Notes: generated by a model not told the origin, from the letters alone. Positions 44,476-54,390 are shown, numbered from the stretch's first letter. The stretch is 64,000 nt of DNA from Bifidobacterium crudilactis (GCF_000738005.1 NZ_JHAL01000002.1:124001-188000), one strand, 5' to 3'. Made by a program: numbers and translations.

Positions 44476-47382
44476 GTGCCCAAAGCACGCGTATACGAGT
44501 TAGCCAAGGAACTTGGCGTAGATAGTAAGACCGTCCTTGAAAAGCTCAAGGACATGGGTGAGTTCGTGAAATCGGCCTCATCGACAGTTGAGGCTCCTGT
44601 GGTGCGCAAGCTGAAAAACGCTTTCCCACAGTCGCAGCCGAACGGTCAAAACGCATCCAAGCAGGATGCTCCCCACAGCACAGCACATTCCACAACGCAC
44701 GGTACGACGCGTGGCGCAACCGCTTCACGCGAAGCACAGCATATGCCTCGTGACCCGCGCACTTCGGCGCCGGGCTCGGCCTCACCGCGTCCGCAAGGCG
44801 ATGCACGTCCGACGGCTCCCTCAACCAAGAGTGCCGAACGTTCAGCCTCCAAGCCGCAGAATCAGAGCAAACCGGGTCAGCATACCGAAGCGACGGCTCA
44901 GTCGTCATCGGCTGCCCCGACTCCTCACGCGCCAAGGCCACAGCAGCACAATGAGCAAAGAAACCAGGATGCTCAACGACGTAATGCCCACGGACAGCAG
45001 TCCAGAGGACCGCGTCCAGGCGGAGCATCGAAACCGGCACCGCATAATCCTCGACAGCAGGGCGGCAACGGCAATGCGGCGACACCTCGCGGGCATGCCG
45101 CGGGTTCGCCCCGTCCAGGCAACAATCCCTTCAGCCGCCGTCAGGGCATGAGCACTCCGACCCCAGGTGATATTCCAAGGCCACACCCAATGGCACGCCC
45201 GACCGTCAACGACGGTCGTGGAGGTCGCGGTGGAAGGCCAGGAGCCAATGGTCGTCCGGGTCAGCGCGGAGGTCGTCCGGGTCAGGGCGGCGGTGCAAAG
45301 CCAGGGCAGTGGGGACACTCCCGTCCGGGTCAGAGCGGCGGCAACAACCAAGGCCATTCAGGTAACCGATTCGGAGCCGGTGCAGGAACCGGAGCACCTT
45401 CAGGCAACGGTCCAACAGGGGGTCGCCCAGGGCGCGGCCGCGGAGGCGCAGCAGGTGCTTTCGGACGTCAGGGAGGCAAATCCTCCAAGGCTCGTAAGAA
45501 CCGTCTGGCGAAGCGTCATGATTTTGAGGAGATCAAAGCACCGGTCATCGGTGGTGTCCGCATCCCCGCAGGTAACGGTCAGACCGTGAAGCTGCGCCAG
45601 GGCGCGACGCTCTCCGATCTTGCCGAGAAGATCAACGTCAATCCTGCTGCACTGGTCACCGTGCTCTTCCACCTGGGAGAGATGGCGACAGCCACGCAGT
45701 CGCTGGATGAGGCGACCTTCCAGATCCTCGGCGAGGAAATCAACTGGAACATCAAGATCGTTTCGGCCGAAGAGGAAGACAAGGAGCTCCTTCAGGAGTT
45801 CGACATCAACCTTCAGGAAGAGGAGGACGGGCAGGAGGACGAGAACCTCAAGCCACGTCCGCCAGTGGTCACGGTCATGGGCCATGTCGATCACGGTAAG
45901 ACCCGACTGCTCGACACGATTCGCAAGACGAACACTTCGGCGCATGAGGCCGGTGGCATCACCCAGCGCATCGGCGCTTACCAGGTCAGCGTGGAGCACG
46001 AGGGCTCGGAGCGTAAGCTCACCTTCCTCGATACCCCTGGGCACGAAGCCTTCACCGCCATGCGTGCGCGTGGTGCCGAACTTACGGACATCGCGATTCT
46101 GGTGGTCGCGGCGGATGACGGCGTGATGCCGCAGACCGTTGAAGCCATCAACCACTCGCAGGCCGCAGGCGTGCCTATCGTGGTCGCTGTCAACAAGATT
46201 GATGTGCCCGGTGCCAATCCGGAGAAGGTCCGTGGTCAGCTCACGGAATTCGGTCTGGTTCCCGAGGAATACGGTGGCGACACCATGTTCGTGGATATTT
46301 CCGCCAAGCTCGGCACCAACGTGGACAAGCTTCTCGAAGCTGTGCTGCTGACCGCCGATGCCGCGCTCGATCTGCGGGCGAACCCCGACATGGATGCGCG
46401 AGGCGCGACGGTCGAGGCACGACTGGACAAGGGTCGTGGAGCCGTGGCGACTGTGCTCGTCCAGCAGGGAACCCTGCACGTCGGCGATGCCATCGTGGCC
46501 GGAACCTCATACGGACGTGTTCGTGCCATGCTCGACGAGAACAGCAAGCAGATGAATGAGGCAAAGCCTTCGACACCTGTTGCCGTGCTCGGTCTGACTT
46601 CGGTGCCCACAGCAGGAGATCTGTTCCTCGTGGCGCCGGATGACCGCACCGCCCGTCAGATCGCCGAAAAGCGTCAGGCCACAGAACGCGCAGCATTGCT
46701 GGCCAAGCGTCGCAAGGTCGTCTCCTTGGAAAGCCTCAAGGAGCAGTTCGCCAAGTCCGAGATCGACATGCTCAACATCGTCATCAAGGGCGAATCCTCC
46801 GGTTCCGTCGAGGCGCTGGAAGATTCCCTGATGAAGATCGAGGTCGCCGACGAGGTCGGTATCCAGGTCATTCACCGCGGTGTCGGTGCCATCACGCAGA
46901 ACGATGTCAACTTGGCCACGGTCGACAAGGCCGTCATCATCGGCTTCAATGTGCGCCCGAACCGTCAGGTCCAGGAGCTCGCCGATCGCGAAGGCGTGGA
47001 GATCAAGTACTACTCGGTCATCTACAATGCCATCGAGGATGTTGAGGCATCGCTCAAGGGTATGCTCAAGCCTGAGTATGAAGAGGTCACCACCTCCCAT
47101 TCGGAGATTCGTGAAATCTTCCGTTCCTCCAAGTTCGGCAACATCGCGGGCGTCAAGGTCGAGGATGGTACGGTCAAGCGCGGCACCAAGGCACGCATCA
47201 TGCGTGACGGTGTGGTCACCGTCAACGATCTTGAGATATCCTCGCTTCGTCGTTTCAAGGATGACGTCAACGAAATCAAGGAAGGCTACGAGGCTGGTAT
47301 CAACCTCGGTTCCTTCAACGACATTCAGATTGGCGACATCATCGAGACCTTCGAGATGCAGGAAGTCGAACGCAAGGCCTGA
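44476..47382 (+). CDS. infB: Translation initiation factor IF-2
   Basis: 968 residues from GTG 44476, with AGGAG 6 bases upstream. IF2-N ([20 protein letters not shown]) is at the start. Residues ~50-340 are a disordered Pro/Gly/Gln/Arg-rich linker, with [16 protein letters not shown] repeats at ~255-280. A second IF2-N follows, and then the GTPase: GHVDHGKT at 469-476, DTPGHEAF and NKID. Domains II-IV bind 50S and fMet-tRNA. A 207-base gap separates it from nusA. Confidence 0.97.
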   Translation: MPKARVYELAKELGVDSKTVLEKLKDMGEFVKSASSTVEAPVVRKLKNAFPQSQPNGQNASKQDAPHSTAHSTTHGTTRGATASREAQHMPRDPRTSAPGSASPRPQGDARPTAPSTKSAERSASKPQNQSKPGQHTEATAQSSSAAPTPHAPRPQQHNEQRNQDAQRRNAHGQQSRGPRPGGASKPAPHNPRQQGGNGNAATPRGHAAGSPRPGNNPFSRRQGMSTPTPGDIPRPHPMARPTVNDGRGGRGGRPGANGRPGQRGGRPGQGGGAKPGQWGHSRPGQSGGNNQGHSGNRFGAGAGTGAPSGNGPTGGRPGRGRGGAAGAFGRQGGKSSKARKNRLAKRHDFEEIKAPVIGGVRIPAGNGQTVKLRQGATLSDLAEKINVNPAALVTVLFHLGEMATATQSLDEATFQILGEEINWNIKIVSAEEEDKELLQEFDINLQEEEDGQEDENLKPRPPVVTVMGHVDHGKTRLLDTIRKTNTSAHEAGGITQRIGAYQVSVEHEGSERKLTFLDTPGHEAFTAMRARGAELTDIAILVVAADDGVMPQTVEAINHSQAAGVPIVVAVNKIDVPGANPEKVRGQLTEFGLVPEEYGGDTMFVDISAKLGTNVDKLLEAVLLTADAALDLRANPDMDARGATVEARLDKGRGAVATVLVQQGTLHVGDAIVAGTSYGRVRAMLDENSKQMNEAKPSTPVAVLGLTSVPTAGDLFLVAPDDRTARQIAEKRQATERAALLAKRRKVVSLESLKEQFAKSEIDMLNIVIKGESSGSVEALEDSLMKIEVADEVGIQVIHRGVGAITQNDVNLATVDKAVIIGFNVRPNRQVQELADREGVEIKYYSVIYNAIEDVEASLKGMLKPEYEEVTTSHSEIREIFRSSKFGNIAGVKVEDGTVKRGTKARIMRDGVVTVNDLEISSLRRFKDDVNEIKEGYEAGINLGSFNDIQIGDIIETFEMQEVERKA

Positions 47383-47420
47383 ACCGGTCCGGTGATCGTC
47401 TAACAGTCTCATGTAAGAGA

Positions 47421-47493
47421 CGATAACTGCACTAAAAGGACAGCAATCTGGTAATGATTTCTCCTGAAAGCTGTCCTTTTAGTGCAGTTATCG
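47421..47493. repeat. Family A palindrome, copy 9
   Basis: The outer bases are CGATAAC/GTTATCG, where other copies have AGATAAC/GTTATCT, a matched change on both arms. Subfamily A2 interior. It lies 39 bases after infB. Confidence 0.9.
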
Positions 47494-47507
47494 TTTTGGG
47501 GCCTTAA

Positions 47508-47610
47508 GGGATTGTTGAGCCGGCAAGGCGATTTCATGGATGGACCATGGGAATTCCGGGCATCCAGTTCGGCGAGACTCGGCGATACTTGGAGTATGAA
47601 CAACAATCCC
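47508..47610. repeat. Degenerate family B inverted repeat, copy 3
   Basis: GGGATTGTTG pairs with CAACAATCCC around ~83 bases. The right arm continues TACGCAAAGG, resembling the family B end TACACAAACG. This looks like a decayed copy. Confidence 0.5.
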
Positions 47611-47688
47611 TACGCAAAGGTCATCGACGCGAGCTGAACGTGCATGAATATGGATACAATGGCGGTCAGCTAATGAAGGATGGAACTT

Positions 47689-48303
47689 ATGGCAGGAACA
47701 AACCCCCGCGCGGTACGCATTGCCGCGCTGATACAACGCGTGATCGCATCATCGGTCGAAGGGCATCTGCATGATGCACGCCTGAGCAATGTGACGATTA
47801 CGGAGGTACGCGTCACCAACGATCTGCAAATCGCCAACGTGTATTGGACGCAGCTCGGTAGGGAAGGTCACGAAGAGGGAGAGCGCAAACGCGCTCAGCA
47901 GGCCCTGAACCAGGCCAGAGGAAGGTTGCGCACGCTTGTCGGTTCGAAGGCCGGTCTCCGCTTGACGCCGCAACTGCGCTTCATCTATGACGAAGTGCCA
48001 GGAGAGGCGACCGAAATCGAAGACATTCTCACGGTCACCAGACGCAGGGATGCCGAATTGGCCCGTCTGCGCGAGAACGCCAGCTTCGCGGGCGAAGCCG
48101 ACCCGTACAGGCATGACGATGGCCCCGAGCAGGAAAGCCAGGCAGCTGACAGTGATTTCGCTGAAGATGCCGATGATGCTGCTCACAGCGAGCCTGCCGA
48201 TATCGCCGACAACCTCCAACAATCTGGACAAGACAGCGCTTCGCGGTCAGAAGACCAGGAGGCATCGTCTTCCGACGCGGGCCACGGTACCGATGGGAAA
48301 TAG
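47689..48303 (+). CDS. rbfA: 30S ribosome-binding factor A
   Basis: 204 residues from ATG 47689 (MAGTNPRAVRIAALIQRVIA); GAAGGA precedes it, and the ATG at 47680 overlaps that site. The KH-like RbfA fold spans ~1-115 (HDARLSNVTITEVRVTNDLQIANVYWT, LRLTPQLRFIYDE). The remaining ~85 residues are an acidic, disordered tail. RbfA helps 16S 5'-end maturation and cold adaptation. It overlaps the truB start by 11 bases. Confidence 0.94.
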   Translation: MAGTNPRAVRIAALIQRVIASSVEGHLHDARLSNVTITEVRVTNDLQIANVYWTQLGREGHEEGERKRAQQALNQARGRLRTLVGSKAGLRLTPQLRFIYDEVPGEATEIEDILTVTRRRDAELARLRENASFAGEADPYRHDDGPEQESQAADSDFAEDADDAAHSEPADIADNLQQSGQDSASRSEDQEASSSDAGHGTDGK

Positions 48304-49360
48304 CGCCGCACCGAAGTCGGGCGTATTCATCGCGGACAAGCCCCAAGGTGTGACGAGTCACGACGTAGTCGCGGCATTCCGCGCCGCGCTGCACATGAAG
48401 CGCGTCGGCCATGCCGGCACGCTCGACCCTATGGCGACCGGTGTGCTCATCGTTGGCTTCGGTCATGCCACACGGCTGTTGAACTACATCAGCGGTCATG
48501 ACAAAAGCTACCGCGCGACGATACGGCTCGGCATCGGGACCACAACCGATGATGCCGAGGGGGAGTACCGCGAGTATGACGGAGCCCGAACGGATGGGGA
48601 GGCTGCTCGGGAAACATCCTCGCCCTTGACGGTATCCGACCTCACGCTTACCCGTCTCGACGACCTCGTTCAGCGCCATCTCACCGGAGAGATAGAGCAG
48701 GTGCCCAGCTCGTATTCTGCGGTGAAGGTGCATGGGGTGAAGGCCTATGACCTCGCCAGAGCGGGACAACCGGTCGAATTGAAGGCGCGTACCGTCGTCA
48801 TCAGTTCATTCGTGCTCAGTAACCTTCGAAGCTCGCAGCTCGTGCTCCAGGATGGCTCGCACCGTGACGTGGTGGATGTCGATGCTGAAGTGAGCTGTTC
48901 CAGCGGGACCTATATCCGTGCTTTGGCACGCGACCTGGGCGCGATGCTGGGTGCTGGAGGCCACTTGACAAGCTTGCGTCGCACGCGCATAGGCGCCTTC
49001 GACCTTGCCGACCCTCGAATCTGCCAGAGTGCTCGTTCCCTCACCTGCGGAGAGAAAACCTTCACGAACAGGCAGGGAGAGACGGTGACGAAGCACCGTG
49101 CGATGTTCCCGAGTACGGAGAATCTGTGGGATGACGCCTTCGATGAGGTGGAGGCTGCCCGCCTGTCGATGCCGTGCGTGGAGATTTCCGAAGAGCAGGC
49201 GCAGGATTGCCGGTATGGCAGAAGCATCGCCGTCGGTGTGGAATCCGCCACTGCGGCCATCGAAACCCTGGATGATGGGAGCCAGCGTCTGTGCGCGATT
49301 CTGGAATCCGAGAAGACGGGGCAGTCCCATCCGGTCGCAGTGTTTCCGCTCGAGGATTAG
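48293..49360 (+). CDS. truB: tRNA pseudouridine synthase B
   Basis: 355 residues from ATG 48293, inside the end of rbfA; the open frame continues upstream but only as an overlapping frame. Catalytic aspartate in AGTLDPMATGVL, plus GVFIADKPQGVTSHDVV and YSAVKVHGVKAYDLAR. It modifies U55 of all elongator tRNAs. The C-terminal ~80 residues are longer than in E. coli. The overlap suggests translational coupling with rbfA. Confidence 0.95.
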   Translation: MGNSAAPKSGVFIADKPQGVTSHDVVAAFRAALHMKRVGHAGTLDPMATGVLIVGFGHATRLLNYISGHDKSYRATIRLGIGTTTDDAEGEYREYDGARTDGEAARETSSPLTVSDLTLTRLDDLVQRHLTGEIEQVPSSYSAVKVHGVKAYDLARAGQPVELKARTVVISSFVLSNLRSSQLVLQDGSHRDVVDVDAEVSCSSGTYIRALARDLGAMLGAGGHLTSLRRTRIGAFDLADPRICQSARSLTCGEKTFTNRQGETVTKHRAMFPSTENLWDDAFDEVEAARLSMPCVEISEEQAQDCRYGRSIAVGVESATAAIETLDDGSQRLCAILESEKTGQSHPVAVFPLED

Positions 49361-49414
49361 CTTTTCGTCCGGCGGTAGATTCAGCGGTAGATTCAGCATG
49401 GTGCGTATGTTCTG

Positions 49415-49480
49415 AGACTGTGCAAACAAGCATGCTCGGCGTGGTAAAACCACGGCTAGACGTGCCTGATTGCACAGTTT
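49415..49480. repeat. Family C palindrome, copy 4
   Basis: AGACTGTGCA pairs with TGCACAGTTT around a 46-base interior that contains a second hairpin, CGTGGT-AAA-ACCACG. It lies between truB and ribF. Confidence 0.7.
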
Positions 49481-49625
49481 TGTGAATGGGCTATTCCACT
49501 TTGCGCTTCTCGTTGCTTCCCCTCATGGAATGCGATTACAGTAGTCCGGGGTGGTTTCGCAATCGCGGATACGCGCTCTGTCTGGAATGCCTGGACAGTG
49601 AACACATGATTACGGATGGTATTGG

Positions 49626-50867
49626 ATGAAGATCAGCAGACTTGTTCCTGATGACAGCGGCATCGTCACATGGCCCACGCTTAGCGTTTCCAAGAAATCG
49701 GTCGTCACTGTCGGCGTGTTCGACGGGATGCATCTGGGCCATCAGGCCTTGCTGAAGCGTGTCAAGACCTTGGCGGCGGAGCAGGATGCGTTTTCGGTGG
49801 TTATCATGTTCGACCCGCGCCCTGGCGTGATACATCAATACGCCTTAAGCCATGACGGTGCCGAGCCCAGGAAGGGGGAGTCGCTGGAGGACCCTCTCGA
49901 ATTGATGGGAATCGACGAACGGGTCAGACTCATGCGGCAGATTGGCATAGACCAGGTGTTCATCATAGGGTACAGTCTGGCTTTTGCCGCGAAATCGTAC
50001 CGTTTCTTCCTCGGGCAACTCGTCGGCAAACTTGGTATGCGTACCTTGGTGTTGGGCGCTGATGCGGCGATGGGAGCCGGTCGGGCCGGAGATGTGAAAT
50101 CCATACAGACGCTTGCCGAAGCCACGGGAGTCTTCGAACTCGATGTGATGGATGATCTTGGTCCCGGATACACGCGGGTTCCTGCTCGCATAGTATCTCA
50201 ACAGCCGAAGGAAGAGGGAGAACCGACCGACCCGACAGCGACGATGACGAAGGCGGAGCTGCGAGCCTGGAGCAAGGCGCACAACGCGCGCAGGCTCCGC
50301 GTCTGGAGTTCGACGAATGTGCGGTATCTGCTGTCCCAGGGCAGGATAGCGGATGCGAACGCCATTCTGGGGCATGTGCACAGCATCGACGGTATGGTGG
50401 TTCATGGTGAGCAGCGCGGACGGACCCTGGGTTTCCCGACCGCGAATATGGATGTGAACACGGAAGGATACGTTCCTGCGGACGGCGTGTACGCGGGATG
50501 GCTGGTCGATTTGGGGGAGAAGGCCGAGACCTCCACGGACGGTGAAGATACGAGCGGAGTTTCCGCCGCCCCCAGCGTCGAAGCCCGAGTGGCGAAGGGG
50601 TCGCCGTGGCGATGGCCTGCGGCAATTTCCATAGGTACGAAGGAAACCTATGTTGAGCAGACAGGGCTGAACCAGCGCGTTGTGGAATCGTATGCCGTGA
50701 ATGATGAATGGCTCGATTTGTATGGGCATGAGCTCCGTGTCGAATTCGAGGCTTTTCTCCGGCCTCAGCGACGATTCGATTCCTCGGAGGAACTGGTCGA
50801 GCAGCTTCATAAGGATGTGCAGAGCACCAAGGAACTGACGAGTGACGAGGGTGACGCCGCAGAGTGA
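49626..50867 (+). CDS. ribF: Bifunctional riboflavin kinase/FMN adenylyltransferase
   Basis: 413 residues. The N-terminal nucleotidyltransferase domain has GVFDGMHLGHQALL near residue 29. The C-terminal kinase domain has VVHGEQRGRTLGFPTANMD near residue 258 and ends with LYGHELRVEFEAFLRPQRRFDS. It makes FMN and then FAD from riboflavin and ATP. Two loops (~190-215 and ~290-320) are longer than usual and charged. The start is ATG 49626 after a weak ATTGG region. It is convergent with radA. Confidence 0.95.
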   Translation: MKISRLVPDDSGIVTWPTLSVSKKSVVTVGVFDGMHLGHQALLKRVKTLAAEQDAFSVVIMFDPRPGVIHQYALSHDGAEPRKGESLEDPLELMGIDERVRLMRQIGIDQVFIIGYSLAFAAKSYRFFLGQLVGKLGMRTLVLGADAAMGAGRAGDVKSIQTLAEATGVFELDVMDDLGPGYTRVPARIVSQQPKEEGEPTDPTATMTKAELRAWSKAHNARRLRVWSSTNVRYLLSQGRIADANAILGHVHSIDGMVVHGEQRGRTLGFPTANMDVNTEGYVPADGVYAGWLVDLGEKAETSTDGEDTSGVSAAPSVEARVAKGSPWRWPAAISIGTKETYVEQTGLNQRVVESYAVNDEWLDLYGHELRVEFEAFLRPQRRFDSSEELVEQLHKDVQSTKELTSDEGDAAE

Positions 50868-50914
50868 TTATGCCGTAAATGGCTAAGATTGAGGTCGCTG
50901 CAGACTTTGGAGTT

Positions 50915-50986
50915 CGATAACTGCATCACAAGCACAGCAATTGGGCGAGAATTCTCGTGAAAGCTGTCCTTGTGATGTAGGTACCG
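50915..50986. repeat. Family A palindrome, copy 10 (diverged, covarying)
   Basis: The central TGCACTAAAAGGACAGC has become TGCATCACAAGCACAGC on the left, while the right arm is GCTGTCCTTGTGATGTA, which still pairs with it except at two sites. The upstream flank GCTGCAGACTTTG is shared with copy 6. It lies between the convergent ribF and radA. Confidence 0.85.
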
Positions 50987-51043
50987 TATCAGGTGGCCCC
51001 TTGCCCGTGAAAATGCGAAGAGCCCGGAATCCCTGCGGGAATC

Positions 51044-52477
51044 CTACCGTTGAATGCCGAGTGCATTGAGGGCCTGACGGAGGGAATCGACCTCAACCAG
51101 TTTGATATTCGGCACATGCAGGGTGTTGCCCTTGTTGCGCGACTGAGTATTGTGCGCCGCAGAACTCCTCCTCGGTTTCGGCACCACCGCCGTGGTGAAT
51201 CCGAGACGCGCGGCCTCCCTCAAACGTTGCTCCAGCCTTGGAGCCGGCCGGACCTGTCCGGTGAGGGAGATTTCCCCGATTGCACACGTGTCCCGCGGTA
51301 TCGTCGCGTTGACGGCGGCACTGGCCAATGCTGCGGCAATCGCCAGATCGCATGCGGGCTCTTTCGCCACGCCACCCGCGATGGTGGAGACATAGAGGTC
51401 ATTGGCAAGAATCGGAACGTGCCCGTGCCTGTACAGCACGGCAACCAGCATCGCCAGGCGGTTGGCGTCGATGCCATTGACCGCCCGTCGCGGGGTCGGC
51501 AGCACGGAATTGGTGACCAGCGCCTGCACCTCGATGGGCAGGCTGCGGTGACCGTCAAGAGTGAAGGTGACGCAAGTGCCTTCGACCGGGGCATCATCCG
51601 TTGAAAGAAACAGACCGGCCGGATCGGTGACTTCCTCGATGCCTTCGCCGCTCATATCGAAGCATCCGACCTCGTCCGTCGGACCGAAGCGGTTCTTCAC
51701 CGCTCTGAGCATGCGAAGCGCGGTCTGGGGGTCGCCCTCGAACTGACACACCACATCGACCAGATGTTCGAGTGTGCGAGGTCCGGCTATGGAACCGTCT
51801 TTGGTGACATGCCCGACCAGCATGACGGGGATATCTCGTGTTTTCGCCATATCGATGAGCGCGGAAGCCACCTCGCGGACCTGTGTGGAACCGCCGGGAA
51901 TGCCATCGACGTCCTGTGAGGAAATGGTCTGAGCGGAGTCGACGATGACGAGTCTCGGCTGCTCTTGTTCGATAAGACCCAGAACGGTCGCGAGGTCGGT
52001 GGTTGAGGCAAGCAGCAATTCCTCAGTGACGGCGTCGACTCGAGTCGCCCGCATACGTACCTGCGACTGCGATTCCTCGCCGGATACGTAGAGCACGTCC
52101 CCCTTGTGCTCTTTTGCCACACGACCGGCGCTTTCAAGCAGCAGGGTAGATTTTCCGATGCCCGGTTCTCCTGCCACGAGAATCACCGACCCCGGGATGA
52201 TGCCACCGCCGAGCACGCGGTCGAACTCCTCGAAACCGGTGGCGATGCGCGTGACGTGCTCGGAGCCCACTTTGGTGATGGGTGTCGCCACGCCTGCGGA
52301 TGCGGCGGCCTTCGTCCTGACGGAGCCATTGCCCGAAGCGCTGTTGTACGAGTTCGGTCGTGCCTCGTGGAACTCCTCGATTGTGCCCCACTCACCGCAT
52401 TGGGGGCAGCGCCCGAACCATTTGACTCCACTCCACCCACATTCGGTGCAGACGTACTGTGTGCCGCTTTTTGCCAT
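51044..52477 (-). CDS. radA: DNA repair protein RadA (Sms)
   Basis: 477 residues. The zinc finger CTECGWSGVKWFGRCPQCGEW is at 10-30, Walker A GEPGIGKSTLL near 107, the RadA-specific KNRFGPTDEVG near 265, and a C-terminal Lon-like domain (PRRAVNGIDANRLAMLVAVL, GEISLTGQVRPAPRLEQRL). It is a RecA-like branch-migration helicase in recombination repair. Its 3' end faces ribF. A 107-base gap separates its start from the divergent membrane protein gene. Confidence 0.96.
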   Translation of the reverse strand: MAKSGTQYVCTECGWSGVKWFGRCPQCGEWGTIEEFHEARPNSYNSASGNGSVRTKAAASAGVATPITKVGSEHVTRIATGFEEFDRVLGGGIIPGSVILVAGEPGIGKSTLLLESAGRVAKEHKGDVLYVSGEESQSQVRMRATRVDAVTEELLLASTTDLATVLGLIEQEQPRLVIVDSAQTISSQDVDGIPGGSTQVREVASALIDMAKTRDIPVMLVGHVTKDGSIAGPRTLEHLVDVVCQFEGDPQTALRMLRAVKNRFGPTDEVGCFDMSGEGIEEVTDPAGLFLSTDDAPVEGTCVTFTLDGHRSLPIEVQALVTNSVLPTPRRAVNGIDANRLAMLVAVLYRHGHVPILANDLYVSTIAGGVAKEPACDLAIAAALASAAVNATIPRDTCAIGEISLTGQVRPAPRLEQRLREAARLGFTTAVVPKPRRSSAAHNTQSRNKGNTLHVPNIKLVEVDSLRQALNALGIQR

Positions 52478-52584
52478 AACTGCACGCTATAGCCGTTAAG
52501 GGACAACAGGCATTTCGCTGAGCTGACAATACGCCGACGTCTTGGGATGTGGCGAGCGTCTGATGGCTGTGAGACAATCACAGC

Positions 52585-53196
52585 ATGGCGCAAACTCAAT
52601 CCACAAGCTCTCACCGCAGACTTGTCGCAGTTGTTACGGCGATTGCCGTGGTGATTATTTTGGTATTACTCAGTGCATTCGTATGGCCGCGTTGGGCCGT
52701 CAAATCCTCCGATGAGTCGGCATCGTCGCCGTCCCAGAGTCAGACTTCAAAAGCGGCGACCCCAACGGTTTCCGCCGCTGCGTTGCCGACCGATGCCTCG
52801 ACGCTGTTGAAGACGATGCCTGATTCGGTGCAGAACTTCGCCCGTATCAAGGCCGATGCAGCGACGGATTGGAGCTCGGCGAATCCCATCGAGGAATACA
52901 CCGTCGTGTACTCCACAGGTGACAGTGCAAAGGATGTCACTCTCAAGGTCGCCCAGTGGTCTACCGCGGATGATGCCAAGAAACAGTATGACGCACTTGC
53001 GGCGACGCTCACCGGTGAGGAACTCGGCTCGGGGAACGTCAAGGTATCCGGCAGCACAACAGGAAGCTACGTGGTGAAAACCGACGCGGCGGATTCGAAT
53101 AAGGCCTCTGCTTTGTGGCAGAACGGTACCGTGGTGCTGCAGGCTTCCGGTGAAAAGACCGCCGTGCAACAGTTCTATAAGCAGTTCCCTCTCTAA
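52585..53196 (+). CDS. Putative membrane-anchored protein of unknown function
   Basis: 203 residues. A single hydrophobic anchor, LVAVVTAIAVVIILVLLSAFVW, lies at ~13-34, then a Ser/Thr/Ala linker, then an extracytoplasmic alpha/beta domain of about 130 residues (EEYTVVYSTGDSAKDVTLKVAQW). No family recognised. It is divergent from radA and upstream of the bS22-like gene. Confidence 0.75.
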   Translation: MAQTQSTSSHRRLVAVVTAIAVVIILVLLSAFVWPRWAVKSSDESASSPSQSQTSKAATPTVSAAALPTDASTLLKTMPDSVQNFARIKADAATDWSSANPIEEYTVVYSTGDSAKDVTLKVAQWSTADDAKKQYDALAATLTGEELGSGNVKVSGSTTGSYVVKTDAADSNKASALWQNGTVVLQASGEKTAVQQFYKQFPL

Positions 53197-53260
53197 TCGT
53201 CGCCTGAGCGGTGTACTATTGGGCAAGTTGCAATCTTTCAAGTAAGGAACGGAGGCTCGG

Positions 53261-53350
53261 ATGGGTTCGGTCATCAAGAAGCGCCGCAAGCGTATGAGTA
53301 AGAAGAAGCATCGCAAAATGCTGCGTAAGACTCGTCACCAGCGCAAGTAG
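53261..53350 (+). CDS. bS22-like small ribosomal protein (AURKAIP1/COX24 type)
   Basis: 29 residues, MGSVIKKRRKRMSKKKHRKM then LRKTRHQRK, more than half Lys/Arg; far below usual gene-length cut-offs. The sequence closely fits the actinobacterial family that includes the mycobacterial 30S protein bS22. GGAGG lies 7 bases before the ATG, and a long perfect hairpin follows 17 bases after the stop. Confidence 0.88.
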   Translation: MGSVIKKRRKRMSKKKHRKMLRKTRHQRK

Positions 53351-53367
53351 AGTTATTACTCTTATAC

Positions 53368-53411
53368 GCATGAATCCCGGCCACATCGTGTATCGTGGCC
53401 GGGATTCATGC
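53368..53411 (+). terminator. Perfect 17-bp hairpin after bS22
   Basis: GCATGAATCCCGGCCAC and its exact complement around a 10-base loop, directly after the bS22 gene. Probable terminator without a U tract. Confidence 0.7.
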
Positions 53412-53452
53412 GTTCTGATGCCGATTTGGTCCTCTGAAACCAGAGTCTCTAC

Positions 53453-53576
53453 GTTTGTGTAGGGATTTCAACGTAGAGACGGGGCATGCCAATAGTTGGA
53501 ACCTTGCAATACCAAGCCTGTTGACGGCACCCGAACGGCGTCTACTTGAGGTCTTAGGAATAATCCCTACACAAAC
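53453..53576. repeat. Family B inverted repeat, copy 4
   Basis: GTTTGTGTAGGGAT and ATCCCTACACAAAC, 14-base perfect arms around 96 bases, between the convergent bS22 and rpiA genes. Confidence 0.85.
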
Positions 53577-53609
53577 GCATTTACCTGCACATCAGATGTC
53601 TGAAACCGA

Positions 53610-53654
53610 AATAGGGTGTGGGCAGACATTCGACGTGTCTGCCCACACCCTATT
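53610..53654 (-). terminator. Perfect 19-bp hairpin after rpiA
   Basis: AATAGGGTGTGGGCAGACA and its exact complement around 7 bases. Read on the rpiA strand it is followed by TCGGTTTC, a weak U-rich stretch. It lies 38 bases after the rpiA stop. Confidence 0.7.
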
Positions 53655-53691
53655 CCACGAATGCTTGCCGCCCGGAATCAGCGGCGATGCC

Positions 53692-54390
53692 TCACTTGTT
53701 CGAATTGGTGAGAATACGAGGCCCGTTCGGGTCGCCTACGATAACCGTATTCACCATGTTGAGGAACAATCCATGCTCGACGACGCCGACGGTGTTGATG
53801 AGATCCTGTGCAAGCTCTTCGGGATGCTCGATGCGCTCCAGATGCAGGTCGACCACGTAGTTCTTCTCATCCGTGCGCACGGGCTGGCCCTGAGCGTCCA
53901 GACGCAGCACGGGCTTGTATCCCTTGGATTCGAAGAGTTTGACCACATGTCCGGCACCGAAGGGTATGACCTCGACGGGGAGCGGGAAAGCGCCGATGGT
54001 GTCGACGACCTTGGATTCATCCACAATCCACACGATCTTCGAGGAATTGGTGGCGACGATTTTCTCCCAGAGCAGTGCGGCGCCACCGCCCTTGATGCCG
54101 TTGAAATCCTTGTCCACCTCGTCGGCTCCGTCAACCGTGACATCAATGCGGTCGACATCGTCCACATCGACAATCTTGATTCCGTAGCCTTCGGCCTGTT
54201 CCTTGGTGCGTACGGATGTGGTCACGCCGGTGAATTCCAGTCCTTCTTCCTGAACTCTGCGGCCAAGCTCATCAACGAAGAAGCGCACGGTCGAGCCAGT
54301 GCCCAATCCTGCAATCATGCCCGGCTCGATAAGCTTCGCGGCCTCGATGCCCGCCGCCTTCTTCAATGCGTCCTGTTGTGCCTTATCCAT
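53692..54390 (-). CDS. rpiA: Ribose-5-phosphate isomerase A
   Basis: 232 residues with [16 protein letters not shown] near residue 28, [31 protein letters not shown] (segments) near 84-112 and [10 protein letters not shown]. It interconverts ribose-5-phosphate and ribulose-5-phosphate, part of the pentose route feeding the bifid shunt. ATG 54390 is preceded on its strand by AAGGAGAAC. A monocistronic unit is likely: its own hairpin follows, and the next gene upstream is 171 bases away. Confidence 0.96.
   Translation of the reverse strand: MDKAQQDALKKAAGIEAAKLIEPGMIAGLGTGSTVRFFVDELGRRVQEEGLEFTGVTTSVRTKEQAEGYGIKIVDVDDVDRIDVTVDGADEVDKDFNGIKGGGAALLWEKIVATNSSKIVWIVDESKVVDTIGAFPLPVEVIPFGAGHVVKLFESKGYKPVLRLDAQGQPVRTDEKNYVVDLHLERIEHPEELAQDLINTVGVVEHGLFLNMVNTVIVGDPNGPRILTNSNK

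Noticed and set aside
45400..46479. 359-codon minus-strand frame opposite infB
   Set aside because: It overlaps the GTPase core of IF-2, and no protein family was recognised in it.
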